Source: Micromonospora cabrerizensis
GTDB lineage: Bacteria > Actinomycetota > Actinomycetes > Mycobacteriales > Micromonosporaceae
DNA length: 64,000 nucleotides
Assembly: GCF_022230955.1 (NCBI RefSeq)
Contig: NZ_JAKKFI010000046.1
Coordinates: 1 to 64,000, forward strand
Direction: 5' to 3'
Shown piece by piece: positions 26,574 through 35,699 of this stretch; within the stretch, counting starts at the first letter, position 1; each line of letters starts with the position of its first letter. The notes beneath the pieces were generated by a model, which searched no databases, was not told where the DNA came from, and saw only the letters and a program-made list of their open reading frames with translations. A program made the translations under genes and the position numbers.

Positions 26574-27839
26574 ATGTCCACGTCTGTCACTCGCCGCACC
26601 GTCCTGGCCGGTGGTGCCGGCGCCGCCATCGGCCTCGCGCTGCCCGGCTCCGCCGCCCAGGCCGGTGGCCACCACCCCGCCAGCGTGAGATTTACCCTCG
26701 ACGCGAGGACGCTCGACGGCGGTGAGCAGATCACCTCGGTCACCCTCGACACCAGCCGGCTCGGGCCGATCGACCCCGCCGGGCTCACCCCCGGCACGTT
26801 CACCGTGCATGCCCGGGCCACCAGCCCGATCCCGATGGCACCCGGCGACCTGATCTTCAGCGAGTACGACCTGGACCGCACCGTGACCGCGGCGCGGCTC
26901 GACCGGCGCGGAAACATCGTGCTGGAGCTGAGCCACGCCGAAGGTCAGCTCGGCGGCGGCACCCTCGGCTACATCGTGAGCAGGGGCCGCAACGTCCGGC
27001 TGGACCTCGTCTACACCATTACGCAGAACACCCCGCTCGTCCGGCGCCACGGCTCGCCGGTCACCATCACGCGCTTCGTGCAGGGGCGGCTGTCGAACCC
27101 CGAGGTGGACGCCTTCAGCCACCACGTCTCGGGCTCGGGCCTGAAGTACCGGTTGTACTCCCCGGAGCGCTCGCCCCGCCAGAGTCGGCCGCCGCTGATC
27201 CTCTGGCTGCACGGTGGCGGCGAGGGTGCCTCACTGCCCGACGACTACTACGACAACGAGACCACGCTGCGTGCCAACCGCGGCGCGCTGGGCTTCGCCA
27301 CCCCGGAGGCTCAACGGATCTTCGCCGGCGCGTACGTCGTCGCTCCGCAGAGCACCTCCTACTGGATGGAGGACGGCCCCCGGTTCGCCCCGCTGATCCG
27401 CGAGATCGTCCAGGACCTCGTCCGTCGCAGGCGCGTCGACCCGGACCGGATCTACGTGGCCGGTTGCAGCAACGGCGGCTACATGTCCCTGGAGATGACC
27501 GTCGCCTATCCCGACCTGTTCGCCGCGTCGGTGCCGATCTGCGGTGTCGTCGAGCCGCTCGGCGGGGACGGTCCGCCGCTCATCACCGACGCGGAGCTGG
27601 CCAGCATCCACACCCCGACCTGGCTGGTCACCTCGCGTGACGACGACACCGTGCCACCCGAGACCAACACGATCCACGCCCACGACCTCATCCCGAGATC
27701 ACTGATCACCCTGTACGACCACGTCGTCTGGAACGGCTACCAGTTCCCCGGTCACTGGTCCTGGATCTACGTGGCCCGCAACGACCCGAGCCGCAACGGC
27801 ACCCACATCTGGGAGTGGATGGCCCGCCGTCGTCGGTGA
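26574..27839 (+). CDS. Tat-secreted alpha/beta hydrolase (prolyl-oligopeptidase/depolymerase-like)
   Basis: A 421-residue protein. The N-terminus is a twin-arginine signal (TRRTVLAGGAGAAIGLALPG). Residues about 40-190 form a beta domain of the kind preceding this hydrolase family. The catalytic part has LILWLHGGGEG (oxyanion loop), the nucleophile elbow VAGCSNGGYMSLEM, the acid region TWLVTSRDDDTVPP and His in FPGHWSW. The triad therefore seems complete. Related proteins are extracellular esterases, feruloyl esterase-like or PHB-depolymerase-like enzymes, and the substrate cannot be read. It stands alone. Confidence 0.82.
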   Translation: MSTSVTRRTVLAGGAGAAIGLALPGSAAQAGGHHPASVRFTLDARTLDGGEQITSVTLDTSRLGPIDPAGLTPGTFTVHARATSPIPMAPGDLIFSEYDLDRTVTAARLDRRGNIVLELSHAEGQLGGGTLGYIVSRGRNVRLDLVYTITQNTPLVRRHGSPVTITRFVQGRLSNPEVDAFSHHVSGSGLKYRLYSPERSPRQSRPPLILWLHGGGEGASLPDDYYDNETTLRANRGALGFATPEAQRIFAGAYVVAPQSTSYWMEDGPRFAPLIREIVQDLVRRRRVDPDRIYVAGCSNGGYMSLEMTVAYPDLFAASVPICGVVEPLGGDGPPLITDAELASIHTPTWLVTSRDDDTVPPETNTIHAHDLIPRSLITLYDHVVWNGYQFPGHWSWIYVARNDPSRNGTHIWEWMARRRR

Positions 27840-27926
27840 TCGGCGTCCGAGGTGGAGCGTGCGGGCCACCCGCGTGTCCCCTTCGGCGGGGGCCAGCGTG
27901 TCCCACCCCTGTGCTCTAATCCCGTC

Positions 27927-28397
27927 ATGCATGTCGTGGTCACCGGCGCACTCGTCGCAGACGGCAGGGTCCTGCTGGTACACCGCAGTCCGACCCGCCG
28001 GGCCTACCCAGACCTCTGGGACCTGCCCGGAGGGCATGTCGAAGCGGGTGAGTCCGAGCTACAAGCCCTCGCGCGCGAGATGCACGAGGAGGTCGGTGTT
28101 CACATCGCGGCGGAGTCCACTTCCCGTCTGGGCGACTGGCGTGCCGGCAGTGGTGAGGACGCCGTTCACGTGAGCGTCTGGCACATCGGAGCCTGGGCCG
28201 GCTCCCCCACCAACTGTGCACCTGACGAGCATGACGACATCGCCTGGACCAGCATCGACGAGCTGGGCGACCTCCCCCTCGCACATGGCGACCTGGCGGC
28301 ACTGCTCAAGCCTGACCGGCTGCCGCGTGGGCTCCGACAGGCCCTTCCCGCACTCCAGGACCGCAGAGTTGAGGGGGTAGGGGCATGGCAAAGCTGA
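27927..28397 (+). CDS. NUDIX hydrolase
   Basis: A 156-residue protein with a full Nudix box ([24 protein letters not shown]-x5-E-x7-REMHEE-x-G). The entry strands [17 protein letters not shown] and DLWDLPG are also present. ATG 27927 has no ribosome site, but CTAATC lies just upstream, suggesting a leaderless mRNA. It hydrolyses a nucleoside-diphosphate-linked compound, and a MutT-like role in cleaning oxidised nucleotides is common for this size. The last 13 bases overlap the next gene, so the two are co-transcribed. Confidence 0.85.
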   Translation: MHVVVTGALVADGRVLLVHRSPTRRAYPDLWDLPGGHVEAGESELQALAREMHEEVGVHIAAESTSRLGDWRAGSGEDAVHVSVWHIGAWAGSPTNCAPDEHDDIAWTSIDELGDLPLAHGDLAALLKPDRLPRGLRQALPALQDRRVEGVGAWQS

Positions 28398-28948
28398 CCT
28401 ACGTGACAAACGTGTCGCTTGACGGCTACATCGAGGACGATCGCGGCGCGATCGACTGGTTTCCGCTCGGCGACGAGGTGTTCGCGTTCCACACCCACCT
28501 TTTGCGATCCGTGGGCACGCTTCTCTACGGGCGGCGACTGTACGAAGCGATGGCCGTCTGGGAGACCGACGCCGCTCTGGCCGCGCGGTCCGACCTCACG
28601 GCCGACTTCGCCAGCGCCTGGCAGGCGGCCAGCAAGGTCGTCTACTCCACGACCCTCGCCGCGGCGTCGACCGCCGACACCCGACTCGAACGTCGTTTCG
28701 ACCCCGCCGCGGTGCGCGAAATGAAGGCCGCGGCCAGCAGCGATCTCACCGTAGGAGGCGCGAACCTCGCGGCGCAGGCTTTCCAGGCTGGGCTGGTCGA
28801 CGAGTGCCAGCTGATCGTCCTGCCCGTCGTCCTCGGCGGCGGCAAGCCAGGGCTGCCGACCGGCATGCGCGCCGACCTTGAGCTCCTCGATGAGCGCCGG
28901 TTCGAGAATGGTGTCGTACACCTTCGCTATCGCACTCTCGGGCAGTGA
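28385..28948 (+). CDS. Dihydrofolate reductase/RibD-C family protein
   Basis: A 187-residue protein with the DHFR-like order: [72 protein letters not shown]. This matches the RibD C-terminal domain proteins that are widespread in actinobacteria and usually of unknown substrate (NADPH-dependent reductase). ATG 28385 lies inside the end of the NUDIX gene with a purine-rich site (GAGGGGGTAGGGG) just before. Confidence 0.85.
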   Translation: MAKLTYVTNVSLDGYIEDDRGAIDWFPLGDEVFAFHTHLLRSVGTLLYGRRLYEAMAVWETDAALAARSDLTADFASAWQAASKVVYSTTLAAASTADTRLERRFDPAAVREMKAAASSDLTVGGANLAAQAFQAGLVDECQLIVLPVVLGGGKPGLPTGMRADLELLDERRFENGVVHLRYRTLGQ

Positions 28949-29003
28949 ACGACAGCCCCGTCCGGGTCGCGTCGCCCCGCGTCGCCGAACGCACGGCGGT
29001 GGT

Positions 29004-30662
29004 TCAGTGGCCGCGGAACGCCTCCTCCAGCCACCACGAGGCGCGCCCCGCGCTGACCTTGGCGTCGACCACCAGCGGCCGGTCACGAGGGCCAGCGAGC
29101 CAGCGGCGTACCGGTCCGAGATCCTCGACGGTCCGGACGGTCAACCCGTCGCAGCCGTAGCCACGGGCGATCGCGGCCAGGTCGGTCTCGGGGAAGGTGA
29201 CCGTCCCCAACGGGTGCCCGTCCGGGCCGAAGTGGTGCACCTCGGCGCCGTACGCCGCGTCGTCGTAGATCACCACGACGAGGGGCAGCGCCAGCCGGAC
29301 GGCGGTGACCAGTTCGGTCGCGGACATGACGAAGCCACCGTCGCCGAGCGCCGCGACGGTGAGCCGGTCCGGCCGGGCGACCGCCGCGCCGAGCGCACTG
29401 GCCAGTCCGAGCCCGACCGACTGGAACGCCTGGGTGAAGCAGAACCCGGCCACGTCCGGCACGTCGAGCCACATCGACGGGTAGCCCATGAAGTTGCCCG
29501 AGTCGACCACCACCGTCCGGTCGGGCGGCAGCAGGTCGTCCAGGGCGGCCGAGAGGGTCCTCGGGTCGAGCGTCTCCGGGGCGCCGGCCTGCGCCGGCCC
29601 ACCCTCGTCCGTGTACGGGACCGTCCGCCACCGGCCGTGATCCTGAATCCGCTTCGCCAGCTCCGGCGTACGCCAGCCGCCGGGCGCGGCGTTCACGTAC
29701 CCCGTGGAGCCGGCACCCAGCCGGCCGAGCACCGCCTCGGCGACCGCCGACACGTCGCCGGCCACCGTCACGTCAACCGGCCGGTTCACCCCGAACGCGG
29801 CCGGGTCGCGGTCCACCTGGGCGACGACGGCGGAGGGCGGGATCAGTTCGCCGTGCCGGGTCGTCCACATGTTCAGCGTGCTGCCCCACGCGACGACCAG
29901 GTCCGCCGCGCCGATCAGCTCGGCGGCGAGCGGGGTGGCGAAGCCTCCCGCCACGTCGACGTACCACGGGTTGCCGGCGAACAGTCCCTTCGCCGCGGCC
30001 GAGACCGCCAGCAGCGCGCCGCACGCGTCGGCGAGCCGGGTCAGCGGTTCCCGGGCCGCCCGTGCGCCCCGACCCGCGACGAAGACCGGTCGACGGGCGG
30101 CCTGGAGCGCGGCCAGCAGCGGTTCGACCTGCGGGACGGCGGCCGGGGTCGGCGCGACCGCAGGGATCGGGCCGGACCACGGTTCGGTCACGGTGAGCTG
30201 CACCTCCAACGGGAGGCCCAGCACCACCGTCGCGCCCCGGGCCGCGGCCCGGTACGCCGCGCCCGCGTCCTCGGCCGCGTGTGTCGCGCGTACCCGAAGG
30301 AAGTCGGCCCCGACCGAGGCGGCGAGTGCCGGCAGGTCGATGAAGAAGTTCGACCGGGGGGCCGTCGCCTCGGGGGCCAGGACCACCACCGGGGTACGGC
30401 TCTTCGCGGCCTCGGTGAGGCCGGTCAGCGCGTTGGTGACGCCCGGGCCCTGGTGCACCGAGAGCAGACCCACCGTCCCGGAGGTGCGGGCGTACCCGTC
30501 CGCCATGCTCGCCGCACCGCCCTCGTGAGCCGCCGCCACGAACCGGGCACCAGCCGCCACGAGCGCGTTCGTGACATGGAAGTTGCCACTGCCGACCACT
30601 CCGAAGACGTACCGCGCGCCGTGTTCGTACAGAACCCGCCCGACCACCTCGGCGACCCGCAT
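29004..30662 (-). CDS. Thiamine pyrophosphate-dependent enzyme (acetolactate synthase-like)
   Basis: A 552-residue protein with the three-domain layout of the POX/ALS family. The PYR domain holds the catalytic Glu in AAAHEGGAASMADGYAR, the middle domain covers about residues 175-330, and the PP domain has the cofactor motif GDGGFVMSATELVTAVRLAL followed by VVVIYDDAAYG. Many relatives have Asn-Asn where this has Asp-Asp. It is a decarboxylase or carboligase, and the substrate is not evident. It starts 13 bp after the cyclase-family gene with which it forms an operon. Confidence 0.85.
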   Translation of the reverse strand: MRVAEVVGRVLYEHGARYVFGVVGSGNFHVTNALVAAGARFVAAAHEGGAASMADGYARTSGTVGLLSVHQGPGVTNALTGLTEAAKSRTPVVVLAPEATAPRSNFFIDLPALAASVGADFLRVRATHAAEDAGAAYRAAARGATVVLGLPLEVQLTVTEPWSGPIPAVAPTPAAVPQVEPLLAALQAARRPVFVAGRGARAAREPLTRLADACGALLAVSAAAKGLFAGNPWYVDVAGGFATPLAAELIGAADLVVAWGSTLNMWTTRHGELIPPSAVVAQVDRDPAAFGVNRPVDVTVAGDVSAVAEAVLGRLGAGSTGYVNAAPGGWRTPELAKRIQDHGRWRTVPYTDEGGPAQAGAPETLDPRTLSAALDDLLPPDRTVVVDSGNFMGYPSMWLDVPDVAGFCFTQAFQSVGLGLASALGAAVARPDRLTVAALGDGGFVMSATELVTAVRLALPLVVVIYDDAAYGAEVHHFGPDGHPLGTVTFPETDLAAIARGYGCDGLTVRTVEDLGPVRRWLAGPRDRPLVVDAKVSAGRASWWLEEAFRGH

Positions 30663-30675
30663 CTGTGGCCCGGTC

Positions 30676-31437
30676 CTACCGTTCGACCAGCGCGAGGACC
30701 CGGCACGGGCTGCCGGACCCGGAGACGATCGGCAGCGGCCCGGCGATCACCACCGCGCCGGTCGTCGGCAACTGCGCCAGGTTGCGGAGCTGGGTCAGGC
30801 CGTACTTCTCCTGGCCGAGCAGGAACGAGTGGCACGGGAACGGCGGGTCGAACGAGTGCGCGGCGCCCGCGTCGGTGCCGACCGTCTCCACCCCGACGCC
30901 CTGGATCGGCGACTCCTCGGCCAGCCAGCGGGCGCACTCGACGGAGATGCCCGGGGTACGACCGGCGTTGGCGTACCGCTCCGGGTCGTCGCCGTACGCG
31001 TCCCAGCCGGTGCGGTAGAGCAGCCAGCCACCGGTGGGCAGCCCGCCGTGTTCCGCCTCCCACGCCTTGATGTGCTCGACCTCGAGCAGGAAGTCAGGGT
31101 TGTCGGCGGCGTCGGCCGCGTGGTCGATGACCACCGCCGGGGCGATCAACTGGCTGACCGGAACCTGCGAGACGTCCGCGCCCTGTTGACCGGAGACCCA
31201 GTGCACCGGGGCGTCGAAGTGGGTGCCGGTGTGCTCGCCGGTGGAGAAGTTGTTCCAGTACCAGGCGGGACCCCGGTCGTCGTACCGGCTGATCTCGCTG
31301 AGCCGGAACGGCCAGGTCTGGCCGAACTGCTCGGGCAGGCCCAGGATCGGGGTCTGGTCCGAGAGCGGAGCGGTGAGGTCGACAACCTGGATCCGGCCGC
31401 TGGAAAGAGCGGCGACAAACTCCTGCAGCACCGTCAT
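30676..31437 (-). CDS. Cyclase-family metal-dependent hydrolase
   Basis: A 253-residue protein of the kynurenine-formamidase-like cyclase family. The metal site motif is STGEHTGTHFDAPVHWVSG, and PTGGWLLYRTGWDAYGDD and GVGVETVGTDAG are typical supporting strands. ATG 31437 is chosen: TACCGT sits 6 nt upstream, giving a leaderless start, and the 8-residue extension to 31461 lacks a site. Members open amide, lactone or isatin-type rings. Pairing with a TPP enzyme suggests hydrolysis followed by decarboxylation in a small catabolic route, which is inference. Confidence 0.85.
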   Translation of the reverse strand: MTVLQEFVAALSSGRIQVVDLTAPLSDQTPILGLPEQFGQTWPFRLSEISRYDDRGPAWYWNNFSTGEHTGTHFDAPVHWVSGQQGADVSQVPVSQLIAPAVVIDHAADAADNPDFLLEVEHIKAWEAEHGGLPTGGWLLYRTGWDAYGDDPERYANAGRTPGISVECARWLAEESPIQGVGVETVGTDAGAAHSFDPPFPCHSFLLGQEKYGLTQLRNLAQLPTTGAVVIAGPLPIVSGSGSPCRVLALVER

Positions 31438-31518
31438 GCGGCGACGGTACACCGCGTGCACGCTCCACGATGGATCCTCGATCGGGAGGTGTCGGTGTCA
31501 GAGACCGTCCCCGACCGG

Positions 31519-31995
31519 TCAGCTGATCTGCTCGGCCAGCGCGACGATGATGCCGGCGGGGCCGCGCAGATAACAGAGCCGGTAGCTGTTCTCGTACCGC
31601 ACCAGTTCGCCGACGAGTTCGGCTCCGTGTGGCCGCAGGCGGTCGAGGACGGCGTCCATGTCCTCGACGGCGAACATGATGCGATGCGCGCCCAGCGTGT
31701 TCGCCGGGGCGTGCGGATCACCGTCGGGGCTCGACGGCGTGTGGTACCGGGTCAGCTCGACCCGTCCGTGGCCGTCGGGGGTGCGCATCACCGCGATGTC
31801 TGAGCGGACTCCCCCAAGCCCGACCAGACGATCGACGGCGCTGCCCTCGACCGTCGCCTCGCCCTCCAGCTCCAGTCCGAGTGCCACGAAGAATGCCCGG
31901 GCGGCCGCCAGGTCGTCGACGACGATGGCGATGTTGTCCATCCGCTGGATCGTCCCACGCCCAGGTTGGGGGTCGCGCTGGTCGGTGTCGTTCAT
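31519..31995 (-). CDS. VOC-family (glyoxalase-like) protein
   Basis: A 158-residue protein with two paired beta-alpha-beta-beta-beta modules: MDNIAIVVDDLAAARAFFVAL and, after RVELTRYHTP, AHRIMFAVEDMDAVLDRL ending in RLCYLRGPAGIIVALAEQ. The metal-ligand pattern (Glu in GRVELTRY, Glu in the second module replaced by Val-Ala near the end) is only partly conserved, so catalytic activity is uncertain. ATG 31995 follows GGGAG. It could be a dioxygenase, glyoxalase or binding protein. Confidence 0.8.
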   Translation of the reverse strand: MNDTDQRDPQPGRGTIQRMDNIAIVVDDLAAARAFFVALGLELEGEATVEGSAVDRLVGLGGVRSDIAVMRTPDGHGRVELTRYHTPSSPDGDPHAPANTLGAHRIMFAVEDMDAVLDRLRPHGAELVGELVRYENSYRLCYLRGPAGIIVALAEQIS

Positions 31996-32081
31996 GGTGA
32001 TCTCCCGTCGGGATGGTCCGCCGGGGTTGGTGGCACCGGCCTGGTCCATCGTCCCAGCTCCCCAGTCGCAGGATGGGAAAG

Positions 32082-32116
32082 GGCCCGGCGCGGAGAGGGG
32101 TCCTCCGCGCCGGGCC
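32082..32116 (-). terminator. Hairpin terminator of the cellulase gene
   Basis: GGCCCGGCGCGGAG (32082-32095) pairs perfectly with CTCCGCGCCGGGCC (32103-32116), a 14-bp stem with a 7-base loop. It begins 14 bp past the cellulase stop codon. There is no long T-run, as is usual in actinomycetes. Confidence 0.8.
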
Positions 32117-32130
32117 ACGGCCGGGTGGGG

Positions 32131-33504
32131 TCAGCCGACGCAGGTGGCCGTCACGCCTGGGCCGGTGCCGGTGCCCTGGAAGCCGAAGGTGGTCGACTGC
32201 CGGCCGAGGACGCGTCCGTTGTAGCCCACGTTCGTGAACTGGACGGTGCCGCTGGAGCCGCTGGCCTGGGCGTTCCAGGTGCCGGTGATCGCGGCGCCGC
32301 CGGGCAGAGCGACGGTCACGGTCCAGCCGTTGATGTCCGACTTGCCGGCGGTGACCGTCACGCTCGCGGTGAAGCCACCGGCCCACTGGTTGACCGCCAC
32401 GTCCGCGTAGCAGCCGTCACCGGCCGGCGGCGTGGTGTTCGGCGGAGGGGTCGTCGGCGGGGTGGTCGTCGGCGGGGTCGTGGTCGGCGGCGTGGTCGTG
32501 GGCGGCGCGGTGGTGGGCGGGTTGGGCGCGCCGTTGGCCAGGCTGAAGGCCAGGTCAGGCTGGAACGAACCGGCCGTGTAGCGGCAGCCGTCCGCCTCCC
32601 CCGGCGGCTTCACCCAGAGGTACGCGTCGATGTTGGCGTCGCCGGTGTTGGTCGTCGGGTACTGCCCGATGCGACGGTCGGTGTTGTCGTCGCCGCACCA
32701 GTCCCCGCTCGCGCCACCGTTACGGCTGGTGTCGATGACCTGGCGCTTACCCGAGATCCCCATGCCGTTGAGGGAGGAGATGACCGCCCGACCGAAGTTC
32801 GCCTCGTTGGAGGTGGAGTTGTAGTTCGACACGTTGGTGAAGAAGCCGTCGGCGTACTGCACGCCGGCTGCCCGGAGCCGGTTTGCCGTCTCACCCGCGC
32901 TGTTCCAGGTGGAGTGGCCGCCGTCGAGGTACACCTTGGCATTGGGGTTGCCCGACTTGATGGTCCGGGTGGCGGTCGAGATCGCCTCGTTACGCGCGTT
33001 GATCTCCGCGCTGCTCAGGCACGTCAGCAGGGCGAGCGAGTCGGTTTCCAGGATGATGATGACCGTCTGGTTGCCCAGTCCCCTGGCGAAGTTGGACACC
33101 CACGTCTGGTACTGGTTTAGGTCGGGCGCCCCACCGGCGCTGGCCCCGCCGCAGTCCCGGTTGGTGATCTCGTACACCGCCAACACCGGGATCTGCTGCG
33201 CCGCGTTGGCGGCGCCGATGTGCTCGGAGACCTCGGACTGCACGGTCGACGGGTTGAAGTTGGCGAACCAGCGGGCCTGCGGCTGGCTGGCGATCTTGTC
33301 GCGGATGACGGCGGCACGCGAGTCGCCGGGGTTGGCGGCGACCCAGCGGACGACGGCCGAGCTCGGGTCGCGGTACAGGGATCCGGAAAGAGTGCCGGCG
33401 GAGGCGCTGCTGACGGCGAGGCAGACGCCGACGGCAGTAGCGCCGGCGACGGCCGCCACGCTGATGGCCGCGGATCTGCGGCGCAGCGAGGAGAGGATAG
33501 CCAC
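32131..33504 (-). CDS. Secreted GH6 endoglucanase/cellobiohydrolase with CBM2
   Basis: A 457-residue protein. GTG 33504 is chosen because AGGAGG lies nine bases upstream; the open frame reaches a GTG at 33525 that would place that site inside the gene. A signal peptide ends around SSASA. The GH6 domain (about 45-330) has YEITNRDCGG with the catalytic acid Asp, KVYLDGGHSTW and YLWVKPPGEADGCR. A Pro/Thr linker of PPTTTPP repeats follows, then a CBM2 (about 365-457: CYADVAVNQWAGGFTASVTV, INGWTVTVALPGG, QFTNVGYNG). It hydrolyses cellulose outside the cell. A 14-bp CebR-like operator lies upstream and a strong hairpin downstream. Confidence 0.93.
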   Translation of the reverse strand: MAILSSLRRRSAAISVAAVAGATAVGVCLAVSSASAGTLSGSLYRDPSSAVVRWVAANPGDSRAAVIRDKIASQPQARWFANFNPSTVQSEVSEHIGAANAAQQIPVLAVYEITNRDCGGASAGGAPDLNQYQTWVSNFARGLGNQTVIIILETDSLALLTCLSSAEINARNEAISTATRTIKSGNPNAKVYLDGGHSTWNSAGETANRLRAAGVQYADGFFTNVSNYNSTSNEANFGRAVISSLNGMGISGKRQVIDTSRNGGASGDWCGDDNTDRRIGQYPTTNTGDANIDAYLWVKPPGEADGCRYTAGSFQPDLAFSLANGAPNPPTTAPPTTTPPTTTPPTTTPPTTPPPNTTPPAGDGCYADVAVNQWAGGFTASVTVTAGKSDINGWTVTVALPGGAAITGTWNAQASGSSGTVQFTNVGYNGRVLGRQSTTFGFQGTGTGPGVTATCVG

Positions 33505-33544
33505 GACGTGTTGCCTCCTGATCACATTGATGTTACCAAGTTTG

Positions 33545-33558
33545 TGGGAGCGTTCCCA
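33545..33558. promoter_or_regulatory. CebR-like operator upstream of GH6 cellulase
   Basis: TGGGAGCGTTCCCA is a 14-bp near-perfect palindrome 41 bp upstream of the cellulase start. It matches the known CebR operator of streptomycetes (TGGGAGCGCTCCCA) at 13 of 14 positions. The identical 14-mer precedes the LPMO gene. Cellobiose-relieved repression is inferred. Confidence 0.85.
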
Positions 33559-34027
33559 TGGACGGTAGCGGAGGCGCGCGTCGCTGCCAAGGCGTGCAGG
33601 CTCATCGATGGGTCAGCGGCGACGCCGGTGCGTCAGCCAGCGGCATCGCAGGCGGCGGTGCCCAGCCGACCGAAGGACGACCGCAGTGCGGCAGGGGAAG
33701 GCCAACACTGAGGTCCATCGATGTTGCCAGAGCGGTCCCAGTGTGTTGGAATTGCTCATATCGCCGCAGCGCGGGGGCAACCGCGTTGAGAACGGCCAGC
33801 ACGGGAGCATCGCAGTGCCGGCAGCGCGCCGCTTCGACGGTCGCTCGCATGCCGCATCGCCGGGCCACCTCCAGGACGACGGGCATCGTGCCGGGCAGGC
33901 ATTCTCGCCCGCCGTACGTACTCCCCCAGTGCGTGCCCCCGACGGCCGACGCGCTCGACGCCTGACACTCCGGGCGTCCGATTCGGTCCGCCAGCGCACC
34001 AAAACCGGCGACGAGGTGAAAGCAATC
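33559..34027. other. Intergenic region, no gene recognised
   Basis: These 469 bp lie between the cellulase operator and the next plus-strand gene. Several frames are open on both strands but none shows family resemblance or a ribosome site. The start of the downstream gene is preceded by GAGGTGAAAG at about 34014. Confidence 0.45.
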
Positions 34028-34606
34028 ATGACTACCCGAGAGAGCTTCGCGGGTTGGTACCGAAACCGCTTCGTGTGGGTGGCGGTGATCCTGCTGGTGG
34101 TGTCGGCCGGCACGGTCGTCCTGCTCAACCGGGCCGGGCCGGAGGCGGAGCCGGCGGATCTGCACGGCCAGATCGTGGCCCGGATGCGTACCACGCTCGA
34201 GCGGGCGGACCCGGGGCAGCACAACCACGCCGGACACGCCGTCCAGCAGGTGACCACCGAGGAGAAGCCGGCGGTGATCTGCGGGGTCCGCGTCTACGGC
34301 TACGAGCCGGCCGAGGTCACCGCGCTCGCCGACGTGCAGACCGTCTACGGCTTTCACCTCTGTGGAGTAGCCGAGCAGAAGCGCCCCTGGGACGTGGCGG
34401 TCAAGCTGGCCGGCCCCGTGATCATGGACATGTCCAGCGACCCTCCGGGCATCCAGGTGGTCGAGGCGACCGCCGACGTCATGTTCACCGACCGACTGCG
34501 GGAGATGTTCCCGGACAAGTACGAGCAACTGGCACTCAAGGAGGCGCTGACCGCCTCGGAGATGGCCGACCAGCGCCGCCGGTACGACGCCGCAGCCGGG
34601 CTGTGA
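34028..34606 (+). CDS. Single-pass membrane protein of unknown function
   Basis: A 192-residue protein with a short cytoplasmic N-terminus, one helix at about 14-32 (FVWVAVILLVVSAGTVVLL), and an extracytoplasmic domain. The domain contains a His-rich patch (DPGQHNHAGHAVQQ) and two Cys (PAVICGVRVYGYEP and YGFHLCGVAEQ) that could form a disulfide. I do not recognise the family. ATG 34028 has GAGGTG upstream, and longer open frames to 33608 look non-coding. It sits between two CebR-type genes but lacks such an operator itself. Confidence 0.65.
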   Translation: MTTRESFAGWYRNRFVWVAVILLVVSAGTVVLLNRAGPEAEPADLHGQIVARMRTTLERADPGQHNHAGHAVQQVTTEEKPAVICGVRVYGYEPAEVTALADVQTVYGFHLCGVAEQKRPWDVAVKLAGPVIMDMSSDPPGIQVVEATADVMFTDRLREMFPDKYEQLALKEALTASEMADQRRRYDAAAGL

Positions 34607-34785
34607 TCATGCCGGGCTGCCGGTGGCGCGGTCACACCCGCACCGACCCGGCCGCCTGATCGGACTTTGCGGAACCAGAGGCCCGCCATCTTCTGCGCCG
34701 GACCCTCCCGGTAGCTGCGCGCTGCCCACATTCCACCACAAATAGATAAGCATTGATATTTACAGGGATAGATGTAACAGTTGGG

Positions 34786-34799
34786 TGGGAGCGTTCCCA
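34786..34799. promoter_or_regulatory. CebR-like operator upstream of LPMO gene
   Basis: TGGGAGCGTTCCCA, identical to the site upstream of the GH6 cellulase, ends 36 bp before the LPMO start codon. The bases around it (34741-34785) are AT-rich, as expected for a promoter. Confidence 0.85.
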
Positions 34800-34835
34800 T
34801 CTAGATCTTTAGTACCGAAGAGCGGAGGATGAACA

Positions 34836-35516
34836 GTGCATCCACACAAGTTCGACCAATCCGGCGGGCGATCCCGGTCGACCGCCCGCCAGTCCCTCCG
34901 AGCGCTCGTCTTGCTGTTCGCCATGGTGGTCGGCATGCTGCCCTGGGCCGGCGCAGCTCAGGCGCACGGCACCGTCATCAACCCGGCGAGCCGCGCCTAC
35001 CAGTGCTGGAAGGCCTGGGGCAACCAGCACACGAACCCGGCCATGCAGCAACAGGACCCGATGTGCTGGCAGGCGTTCCAGGCCAATCCCGACACCATGT
35101 GGAACTGGATGAGCCAGTTGCGGGACGGCCTGGCCGGCCAGTTCCAGGCCCGCACCCCGGACGGACAGCTGTGCAGCAACGCCCTCTCCAGGAACAACAC
35201 GGTGAACAAGCCCGGGGCGTGGAAGGCGACAAACGTCAGCCGCAACTTCACGGTCCAGATGTACGACCAGGCCAGCCACGGTGCTGACTACTTCCGGGTC
35301 TACGTCACCAAGCAGGGATTCAACCCGGCCACCCAGCAGCTCGGGTGGGGCAACCTCGACCTGGTCACGACGACCGGGCGCTACGCGCCAGCGCAGAACA
35401 TCTCGTTCAACGTCTCGGTCTCCGGACGCACCGGCAACCACATCCTGTTCGTGGTCTGGAAGGCGTCACACATGGACCAGACCTACATGTGGTGCAGCGA
35501 CATCAACGTCGCCTGA
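34836..35516 (+). CDS. Secreted AA10 lytic polysaccharide monooxygenase
   Basis: A 226-residue single-domain AA10 enzyme. GTG 34836 follows GGAGG by seven bases; an ATG at 34829 is in another frame. The signal peptide ends AAQA and the mature chain begins HGTVINPASRAYQCW, so the N-terminal His of the copper brace is correctly placed. The second His is in YDQASHGADYFRVYV. No carbohydrate-binding module is attached. AA10 enzymes cleave chitin or cellulose oxidatively. The CebR-like operator shared with the GH6 gene points to cellulose, although a chitinase is the next gene. Confidence 0.92.
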   Translation: MHPHKFDQSGGRSRSTARQSLRALVLLFAMVVGMLPWAGAAQAHGTVINPASRAYQCWKAWGNQHTNPAMQQQDPMCWQAFQANPDTMWNWMSQLRDGLAGQFQARTPDGQLCSNALSRNNTVNKPGAWKATNVSRNFTVQMYDQASHGADYFRVYVTKQGFNPATQQLGWGNLDLVTTTGRYAPAQNISFNVSVSGRTGNHILFVVWKASHMDQTYMWCSDINVA

Positions 35517-35534
35517 TCAGCAACACGGCACTGG

Positions 35535-35566
35535 TCCGGCCCAGGACGTCAACGTCCTGGGCCGGA
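35535..35566 (+). terminator. Hairpin terminator after LPMO gene
   Basis: TCCGGCCCAGGACG (35535-35548) and CGTCCTGGGCCGGA (35553-35566) form a perfect 14-bp stem around a TCAA loop, 18 bp past the LPMO stop codon. Confidence 0.85.
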
Positions 35567-35699
35567 TCGCTCCTCCGGCAGTCCTGGCGACCGAGGCGTC
35601 GCGAAGGGCTGGACCAGATCTGTAAACAACCCTTGATATTAAACTTCACGAACGTCAATATGTGGAGGTCACGGGTCGCCGAAGCCTGGGGAGTGAGCC

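Noticed and set aside
35605..35625. A DasR-like site (GGACCAGATCTG) before the chitinase
   Set aside because: It matches only part of the ACTGGTCTAGACCA-type consensus and is too weak to annotate.
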